Source of the DNA: JBHHYS01 sp046757645
GTDB lineage: Bacteria; Acidobacteriota; Terriglobia; Acidiferrales; 2-02-FULL-67-57
Direction of reading: 5' to 3'
DNA length: 26,403 bases
NCBI GenBank assembly: GCA_046757645.1
Contig: JBHHYS010000034.1
Span: forward strand, 1-26,403
Part shown: positions 20,943-26,403 of the stretch, piece by piece
Layout: the number at the start of each line of letters is the position of its first letter
Numbering within the stretch: the first letter of the stretch is position 1
Program-made: the position numbers and the translations under genes
Notes under the pieces: model-generated
Database searches by the model: none
Told to the model about the DNA's origin: nothing
What the model saw: only the letters and a program-made list of their open reading frames with translations

Positions 20943-21100
20943 CGGAGCTGTGAAACCCACAACTTGGCTCCGATATCTTAGGCAAGCCTCCCCGGCGAGT
21001 ACGCTCGGACGCGGAGACGCGCCGGCAAACGGGGTACAACATGTTCGAGCTCATCGCTTGGGTGGCCCAAGAAGAGAGAGCCAACCAGGAGGAAACCTCG

Positions 21101-22624
21101 ATGAAGTCATCCTTCAAGCAGCCGGTTGGAATGATCCTTTTTTCGGCTCTGCTGCTCACGATGCCTGTAGCAGCCGAAGAAGCGAGCAACCCCGTCCCCT
21201 CCCCGTCTTCTGAACAAGTGCAGGAGCAATTGCAGGAACAGCAGCAGCGAATCCTGGAGCTGGAACGCCTACTGAAGCAACAAGCTCTGCTACTGGAAAT
21301 GCTCCGACAGCAACTAGCCCGGCAGCAGAACCAGCAGAACCCGCTCCCGAACTCTGCCTCAGCCGTGGTCCCTGCGGTGCCGGCCGTCAGCACCTCGCAG
21401 GAGACGGAAAGGCTCTCCGGCGAGGTCGATGCCCTAGCCGAAACCCTCGCGCAGACGCGCACTGACCTGAGCAAGCTGTCGCAGGCGCAAGAGGAGCAAC
21501 AGAAGAATGCATCCTTGGTTGCTGGGTGGACCGGTAGCCATCCCTACATTCGCAGCACCAATGGGAATTTCTATATGCAATTCGGGGGACGGATGCAGTT
21601 GGACTGGCGCAGCTACACCGGCGAGGTTACACCGTCATCTTCGTTCTTTATTCGGCGGGCGCGCCTGGAAGCCAAAGGCCATCTCTTCAAGCACTACGAA
21701 TACAAGGTGGAAGCCGACTTTGCCGACACCGGGAGTAGCTTGCTGCGCGACGGCTACATCAACATCAACTACGTCAAGCCGTTTCAGGTCAAGTTTGGGC
21801 AGTTCAAAGCGCCCTTCAGCCAAGAGGAATCGCAGTCGTCAAAGTATATCGACTTCGTGGAACGCTCCAGCGTCAACAACTTGGCCCCGGGACGCAGCCC
21901 CGGCCTGATGTTCCACGGAAAACTGGCCAATAACGTCTTCGAGTACTATGCCGGGGCGTTCAACGGGTTGGGCGAGCTGACCAGCGCCACAGCGAGCACG
22001 CCGGAATTCTTTTTACGTCTGCGCTTCACGCCGATAAAGACCGGTGCGCACAGCTTCAGCTTCGGCGGCGCAGCGTCGAACGGTCGCAACCAGGATGGCA
22101 AGAGCTTCCGTGGCCGTACGGCTAGCCGCAGCATCACCTTCTTCGACCGCGTTCCCATCAACGGCAAAATCCAGCGGTTCAACGGAGAGTTCTGGTGGAC
22201 GTACAAGAACTTCTCCTTCCGGGGCGAGTACGACCAGACCAACCAGTTCCGCGAAGGTCTGGCTCCTGGTGGGGGCGACCTGCCGGGCGTGGTCGGCAAA
22301 GGCTACGTGTTGCAGGCGACCTACCTGCTCACGGGTGAAAAGAAGGGCACACGAGGCATCACCCCCAAGTCAGCGTTCCTCGAAGACAAAGGCGGCCTGG
22401 GTGCCTGGGAACTGGCTCTACGCTACGAGAACCTGCAAATGGATGACAAGCTCAACCCGAACCGCGCCGAGGCTTACACATTTGGCATCAACTGGTGGCT
22501 GACCAAGTTCGTCCGCTACCAGTCGAACTTCGCCTGGGAGCGCGTCAAGGACACCACGCGCGCACCCAACCCGGGCAATCGTGACCACTTCGCCTACCTG
22601 AGCCGGGTGCAGGTGATCTTCTAG
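21101..22624 (+). CDS. Phosphate-selective porin (OprO/OprP family)
   Basis: Outer-membrane porin of 507 residues that lets phosphate or polyphosphate through. A signal peptide (about 1-26, ILFSALLLTMPVAAEE) precedes a Gln-rich coiled coil (about 37-95, EQVQEQLQEQQQRILELERL). The OprP-type barrel starts near 150: YMQFGGRMQLDWRSY, then FIRRARLEAKGHLFKHYEYK, VKFGQFKAPFSQE and LAPGRSPGLMFHGKL are typical. It ends in a strand with terminal phenylalanine (YLSRVQVIF), the usual signal for outer-membrane insertion. ATG at 21101 has AGGAGG eight bases upstream and gives the signal peptide; the longer frame from 21041 does not. The PHO-box promoter upstream and pstS downstream support a phosphate role. 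The coiled coil may trimerise or anchor to peptidoglycan, as in other porins. Confidence 0.9.
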   Translation: MKSSFKQPVGMILFSALLLTMPVAAEEASNPVPSPSSEQVQEQLQEQQQRILELERLLKQQALLLEMLRQQLARQQNQQNPLPNSASAVVPAVPAVSTSQETERLSGEVDALAETLAQTRTDLSKLSQAQEEQQKNASLVAGWTGSHPYIRSTNGNFYMQFGGRMQLDWRSYTGEVTPSSSFFIRRARLEAKGHLFKHYEYKVEADFADTGSSLLRDGYININYVKPFQVKFGQFKAPFSQEESQSSKYIDFVERSSVNNLAPGRSPGLMFHGKLANNVFEYYAGAFNGLGELTSATASTPEFFLRLRFTPIKTGAHSFSFGGAASNGRNQDGKSFRGRTASRSITFFDRVPINGKIQRFNGEFWWTYKNFSFRGEYDQTNQFREGLAPGGGDLPGVVGKGYVLQATYLLTGEKKGTRGITPKSAFLEDKGGLGAWELALRYENLQMDDKLNPNRAEAYTFGINWWLTKFVRYQSNFAWERVKDTTRAPNPGNRDHFAYLSRVQVIF

Positions 22625-22626
22625 TT

Positions 22627-22679
22627 TTCAACCGGCATTCACCTCAATGTAACACCACTGTAACTAACGAAACGATACT
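22627..22679 (+). promoter_or_regulatory. PHO-box-like promoter of pstSCAB
   Basis: Four repeat units are spaced exactly 11 bases apart: TTCAA (22627), TTCAC (22638), GTAAC (22649), GTAAC (22660). A -10-like GATACT follows at 22674-22679, 14 bases after the start of the last unit, with the third repeat over the -35 position. The same repeat types and near-identical distance to the -10 occur before the porin gene, which makes chance unlikely. Confidence 0.65.
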
Positions 22680-22695
22680 AGACACGGAGGAAACG

Positions 22696-23589
22696 ATGAA
22701 AAGAGTAGGAATCGCGGCAATCGCCCTGCTGGCGGGAGCCACGGTACTTACAGCACAGCAGAGGAACATCACGGTTAAGGGCTCGGACACATTGGTCATT
22801 CTCGGCCAGCGCTGGGCCGAGGTTTACATGAAGTACAACCCCGGCGTCACCATCCAGGTGACCGGTGGCGGTTCCGGCACCGGCATCGCGGCCCTGATCA
22901 ACGCCACGACCGACATTGCCGAGGCCTCGCGGCCCATGAAGGAGAGGGAGCTCGCCGCCCTCAAGCAGAAGCGGGGGAAGCAGGCGCTCGAACTCCCCGT
23001 GGCCGTGGACGGGCTGGCCGTCTATCTCAATCAGGAGAACCCGGTGAAGGAGTTGAGCTTGGCGCAGCTCAAGGCCATCTACACCGGCGCAGTAAAGAAT
23101 TGGGCAGACCTGGGGGGTCGCGACCAGCGCATCATTCTCTACGGCCGGGAGAACAACTCCGGCACCTACGTTTATTTCAAAGAGCACGTTCTGGAGAAGG
23201 CCGACTACCATCCCAGCATGCAGACCCTCCCGGGGACGGCGGCGGTGATCCACGCCGTGGCCAACGACCCCCGCGGCATCGGATACGGCGGCATCGCCTA
23301 TGCCAGCGGGGTAAAGGCTATTCGGGTCAAGAAAGATGCCATTTCGTCCGGCGTCGAGCCGACGATGGAAAATGTGTTGGCGGGTCACTATCCCATCAGT
23401 CGCTATCTCTACTGGTACTTTGCCGGGGCGCCCACGGGTGAGCTGAAAGAGTTCGCCCGCTGGGTGGTTTCCCAGGAGGGCCAAGAGGTGGTGGAGAAGG
23501 TCGGCTACTACCCGCTCAGCGAGCAAGACCGAGTCGCTTCCGCGGCCAAGCTGGACGCTGGCAAGAGGAAACCGGCCGCAACCCGATAG
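22696..23589 (+). CDS. pstS: Phosphate ABC transporter substrate-binding protein PstS
   Basis: Periplasmic phosphate-binding protein of 297 residues that delivers phosphate to PstCA. A signal peptide (about 1-20, IAAIALLAGATVLTAQ) is followed by the family's binding segments: ITVKGSDTLVIL, VTGGGSGTGIAAL, DIAEASRPMKERE and YGRENNSGTYVYF. The SGT loop and the serine of KGSDT contact phosphate. There is no lipobox cysteine, so the protein is probably soluble. AGGAGG-like GGAGG lies seven bases before the ATG at 22696. It follows its own PHO-box promoter and precedes pstC by 86 bases (to the ATG at 23676). Confidence 0.94.
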   Translation: MKRVGIAAIALLAGATVLTAQQRNITVKGSDTLVILGQRWAEVYMKYNPGVTIQVTGGGSGTGIAALINATTDIAEASRPMKERELAALKQKRGKQALELPVAVDGLAVYLNQENPVKELSLAQLKAIYTGAVKNWADLGGRDQRIILYGRENNSGTYVYFKEHVLEKADYHPSMQTLPGTAAVIHAVANDPRGIGYGGIAYASGVKAIRVKKDAISSGVEPTMENVLAGHYPISRYLYWYFAGAPTGELKEFARWVVSQEGQEVVEKVGYYPLSEQDRVASAAKLDAGKRKPAATR

Positions 23590-23675
23590 GAGATACGGTT
23601 GCAAAACAACCACGCATCTTGGCGGCAATCCAGTTGCCCCCGGAGCGATCAGGCCGCGTCGGCTTTCTCAGCGCG

Positions 23676-24659
23676 ATGAGCACGACAGTCATAACGGCAC
23701 GACTTCGCGGGGTGGGTTGGCGACGCCGGTGGCTGGATGGGGTGATCCAATGGGTCATCTATCTCGCCGCGCTGGGAGCGATTTCGTTGATCGTGCTTAT
23801 TTTCGTTTTCGTGGGCCGGGAAGCCCTGCCGGTGTTGACCCGCGCCGAAGTGCACGAAGAGGTCACGCTCGAGACTCTTTTTCTGCCCCAAAACTATGGC
23901 ACCCCGGAGGCGCCGTTGCCCTACGTCTGGCAGCCCGTCTCCGAACTGCCCAAGTACAGCCTGATGCCGCTTCTGGTGGGAACGTTGAAGGTGACACTGG
24001 TGGCCATGCTGTTCGCCACCCCGCTGGCCATCCTGGCGGCGATCTACACCACCGAGTTTGCCCCCCGCGGGCTGCGCGAAGCGATCAAGCCGGTGGTGGA
24101 GATGGTGGCCGGCATTCCCTCGGTGGTGCTGGGCTTCTTTGCTTTGATTGTTCTGGCCAACTGGCTTCAGGATGCGTTCGGGTTTGACTTCCGGTTGAAC
24201 GCCATCAACGCCGGGATCGCCCTGGGCCTGGCGGTCATTCCGATTATCTACACCCTCAGCGAGGATGCGCTGACCGCGGTGCCGCGCGGCTATCGCAACG
24301 CCAGCTACGCCCTGGGCGCCTCCCCCCGGCAAACGGCCTGGCGGGTGGTTTTGCCGGCAGCGTTGCCCGGGGTATTCGCCGGGGTGGTGTTGGGATTCGG
24401 GCGAGCGGTCGGGGAAACCATGATCGTGCTGATGGCGTCCGGCAACGCCGCCATCACTTCATGGAACTTTAGCGAGCCGGTGCGCACCCTCTCGGCCACC
24501 ATCGCCGCCGAGCTGGGCGAGGTGGTCTTCGGCAGCCCGCACTACCACGTGCTGTTCTTCATCGGCACCCTGCTGTTTGCCCTCACGTTCGTGCTGAACT
24601 GGTTGGGCGCGCAAATGGTGGAACGGTTGCACCGGCACTTGGCCGGAGCGGAGCGATGA
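23676..24659 (+). CDS. pstC: Phosphate ABC transporter permease PstC
   Basis: Inner-membrane permease (327 residues, six hydrophobic segments) that pairs with PstA. The EAA-type cytoplasmic motif is ALTAVPRGYRNASYALGASPRQTAWRVVLPAALPG (about 192-226), the contact point for PstB. A periplasmic stretch of about 65 residues between the first two membrane segments includes EVTLETLFLPQNYG and YVWQPVSEL, as in the PstC branch. ATG at 23676 is preferred; the frame is also open to a TTG at 23619 but nothing resembling a ribosome-binding site fits either well. Its stop overlaps the pstA start (ATGA at 24656-24659). Confidence 0.92.
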   Translation: MSTTVITARLRGVGWRRRWLDGVIQWVIYLAALGAISLIVLIFVFVGREALPVLTRAEVHEEVTLETLFLPQNYGTPEAPLPYVWQPVSELPKYSLMPLLVGTLKVTLVAMLFATPLAILAAIYTTEFAPRGLREAIKPVVEMVAGIPSVVLGFFALIVLANWLQDAFGFDFRLNAINAGIALGLAVIPIIYTLSEDALTAVPRGYRNASYALGASPRQTAWRVVLPAALPGVFAGVVLGFGRAVGETMIVLMASGNAAITSWNFSEPVRTLSATIAAELGEVVFGSPHYHVLFFIGTLLFALTFVLNWLGAQMVERLHRHLAGAER

Positions 24660-25558
24660 GACTCCGCTTGGCCGACCGTGCTTTTCTGGGGTTGACCGCT
24701 GTGGCGGTATTGCTGATCGTTGCCTTTCTGGCTGTCATCATCGGAAACATCGTCCTGCATGGCTGGCAGCAGATTACCTGGGAGTTTCTGACCGCGGCCC
24801 CCAAGCAGGGAATGACCGCCGGCGGCATCTTCCCCGCGATCATTGGCACCGTGCTGCTGGTCGTCCTGATGACGATCTTCGTTGTTCCCCTGGGCGTGGC
24901 GGTGGCCATCTACTTCTCCGAGTACGCCGACCGCGACTCCGGGCTCTATCGCTGGACGCGACAGGCGGTGAATAACCTTGCCGGAGTGCCCTCGATTGTC
25001 TTCGGATTATTCGGCTTGGGCTTTTTCGTGCAGTTTGTGGGGCAGGGAATTGACACCGCTTTCTATGCCGGGGAACTGACCTATGGCCAGCCGGCGCTGC
25101 TCTGGGCTGCGCTGACCATGGCCGTATTGACCCTGCCGGTGGTAATCGTCAGCGTGGAAGAGACGCTGCGGGCCGTTCCCCAGGCGTATCGGGACGCCAG
25201 TTACGCGCTGGGGGCCACGCGAAGTCAAACGATTTTCCGGATCGTCCTCCCCCATGCCTTCTCGGGCGTGTTGACCGGTGGCATCCTGGCCGTGAGCCGG
25301 GGCGCCGGCGAGGTGGCCCCCATCCTGTTTGTCGGGGCTGCCTATTTTCTGCCGCACCTGCCGGCAGGGCTGAACGACCAGTTCATGGAGCTGGGGTATC
25401 ACATCTATGTGCTTTCCACCCAGTCGCCGGACGTGGAAGCCACCAAGCCCTTGCTCTATGCGACGGTGCTGATTCTCTTGGGGCTGACATTTCTCCTCAA
25501 CGCCACAGCCATGGCCCTCCGGGCCCGGCTGCGGGTGGTTGCCGAGAGCGCGCGATGA
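24656..25558 (+). CDS. pstA: Phosphate ABC transporter permease PstA
   Basis: Inner-membrane permease of 300 residues with about six hydrophobic segments. The EAA motif is TLRAVPQAYRDASYALGATRSQTIFRIVLPHAFSG (about 174-208). LAGVPSIVFGLFGLGFF and GGILAVSRGAGEVAPILF are the conserved PstA segments that line the phosphate path. ATG overlaps the pstC stop and its TGA overlaps the pstB start by four bases, so pstC, pstA and pstB are translationally coupled. Confidence 0.94.
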   Translation: MRLRLADRAFLGLTAVAVLLIVAFLAVIIGNIVLHGWQQITWEFLTAAPKQGMTAGGIFPAIIGTVLLVVLMTIFVVPLGVAVAIYFSEYADRDSGLYRWTRQAVNNLAGVPSIVFGLFGLGFFVQFVGQGIDTAFYAGELTYGQPALLWAALTMAVLTLPVVIVSVEETLRAVPQAYRDASYALGATRSQTIFRIVLPHAFSGVLTGGILAVSRGAGEVAPILFVGAAYFLPHLPAGLNDQFMELGYHIYVLSTQSPDVEATKPLLYATVLILLGLTFLLNATAMALRARLRVVAESAR

Positions 25559-26388
25559 CGATGGCGGCCAGGCGGGATTTTCCGCTGCTCAAAACGGAAG
25601 TGCCGCGGGGGGAGGCCATACCCGAAGAGCTCTCGACCCAGTTTCAGGTCCAGCGCCTCACCATCCGCTATGGGAGGCGGGTGGCAGTCGATGCGGTGAC
25701 CCTACCCGTCTATCGCAATCACATCACGGCGATCATCGGGCCGTCCGGCTGCGGCAAGTCCACCTTTCTGCGCGCCCTGAACCGAATGAATGACACCATT
25801 CCCGGGGTGATCACCACAGGCCGCGTATGGCTGGACGATCAGGACATCTATGCTCCGGGGTGCGACGTGATTGGCCTGCGGCGCCGGGTGGGAATGGTTT
25901 TCCAGTCACCCAATCCCTTCGCCAAGTCGATCTACGACAACGTCGCCTTTGGGCTGCGCATCAATGGACTGGCGGGGTCGCGGGCGGCGCTGGACGCGCG
26001 GGTCGAGCGAGCGCTTCGGGCCGCGGCGCTCTGGGGCGAAGTGAAAGACCGGCTGGGACGCAACGCGCTGCAGCTCTCGGGTGGTGAGCAGCAACGATTG
26101 TGCATCGCCCGGGCACTGGCCGTGGAACCCGAGGTGTTGCTGATGGACGAGCCAGCGTCGGCCCTGGACCCGGTTTCCACGGCCAAGATTGAAGAGCTGA
26201 TGGTGGAGCTCAAGAAGGACTACACTATCGTCATCGTCACCCACAACATGCAGCAGGCGGCCCGGGTCAGCGACTTCACCGCCTTCCTGCTCAACGGGAC
26301 GCGGGTGGAGTTCAATTCCACTCCGCAACTCTTCACCACCCCGACTGACCCGCGTACCGAGGCCTACATCACCGGGCGCTTCGGTTAG
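25555..26388 (+). CDS. pstB: Phosphate ABC transporter ATP-binding protein PstB
   Basis: Cytoplasmic ATPase (277 residues) that drives PstCA. Walker A is IGPSGCGKSTFLRALNRMND, with the PstB-specific LNRMND after it. The Q-loop region is VGMVFQSPNPFAKSIYDNVAFGLR. The ABC signature is LSGGEQQRLCIARAL, Walker B is VLLMDEPASALDPVS and the switch histidine is in VTHNMQQAARVSD. The usual PstB signature reads LSGGQQQR; a Glu replaces the first Gln here, as in many other ABC ATPases. An N-terminal extension of about 25 residues precedes the ABC domain. The stop codon TAG is part of the ribosome-binding site of the next gene. Confidence 0.96.
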   Translation: MTMAARRDFPLLKTEVPRGEAIPEELSTQFQVQRLTIRYGRRVAVDAVTLPVYRNHITAIIGPSGCGKSTFLRALNRMNDTIPGVITTGRVWLDDQDIYAPGCDVIGLRRRVGMVFQSPNPFAKSIYDNVAFGLRINGLAGSRAALDARVERALRAAALWGEVKDRLGRNALQLSGGEQQRLCIARALAVEPEVLLMDEPASALDPVSTAKIEELMVELKKDYTIVIVTHNMQQAARVSDFTAFLLNGTRVEFNSTPQLFTTPTDPRTEAYITGRFG

Positions 26389-26399
26389 GAGGCCAAACC

Positions 26400-26403
26400 G
26401 TGG
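26400..26403 (+). CDS. Start of the next gene, probably phoU (cut by window edge)
   Basis: AGGAGG (26387-26392), overlapping the pstB stop, is followed after seven bases by GTG at 26400-26402, a well-placed start. No protein sequence is visible. phoU, the negative regulator of PhoR signalling, most often follows pstB, so it is the first guess. Confidence 0.45.

Noticed and set aside
20943..20972. Hairpin CGGAGC/GCTCCG in the porin leader
   Set aside because: The left arm overlaps or precedes the predicted transcript start, so it would not form in the mRNA; short stem with a long loop.

Overview
The window is GC-rich bacterial chromosome with densely packed genes on both strands. The best taxonomic clue is the Oar-like TonB-dependent receptor at the left edge, which has an N-terminal carboxypeptidase-regulatory-like domain. 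Together with the gene mix (type I QueF, monofunctional proline dehydrogenase, adrenodoxin-reductase-type ferredoxin-NADP reductase, Wzc-type tyrosine kinase, Pst system with an OprP-like porin) it suggests a Gram-negative-type organism, probably Acidobacteriota. This is an inference from family distribution, not a database result. No rRNA, tRNA, CRISPR array, transposase or integrase was seen.

Layout. (1) 1-4530: partial TonB receptor (-); queF (+); proline dehydrogenase (+); class V aminotransferase (-), translationally coupled to an upstream 90-residue unknown protein (-). (2) 4683-11121: a compact exopolysaccharide operon (+) with a WecA-type initiating phosphoglycosyl transferase, a Wzz/BY-kinase co-polymerase, a membrane-anchored TPR protein and an O-antigen ligase/polymerase. 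No glycosyltransferases or flippase lie nearby. (3) 11222-13158: an 84-residue unknown gene (+), then a LexA-like XRE/S24 autocleavable repressor (-) divergent from a 65-codon gene (+), with tandem palindromic operators between them. These are followed by a REP/BIME-type pair of palindromes, another palindrome, and a truncated 5' fragment of an MrfA/DUF1998-type helicase. (4) 13268-16432 (-): TIGR01777 epimerase, a membrane protein with a DUF2867 domain, a possible 41-codon ORF, a fatty-acid-hydroxylase-like protein and a newly spotted 48-residue membrane protein. (5) 16656-18014 (-): ferredoxin-NADP reductase. (6) 18446-26403 (+): a phosphate island of phoB, phoR, OprP-like porin, pstS, pstC, pstA, pstB and the first bases of a next gene, probably phoU.

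How they work together. PhoR/PhoB should sense phosphate limitation. Two sites with four 11-bp-spaced repeats (TTCAC/GTAAC type) lie just upstream of the porin and of pstS and look like PHO boxes. The porin would bring phosphate across the outer membrane, PstS would bind it in the periplasm and PstCAB would import it. The most unusual features are the operator-controlled repressor/small-gene pair, the REP pair with compensatory base changes, a multi-stem inverted-repeat element at 18129-18208, and two genes whose -10 boxes sit so close to the start codon that leaderless mRNAs are predicted.
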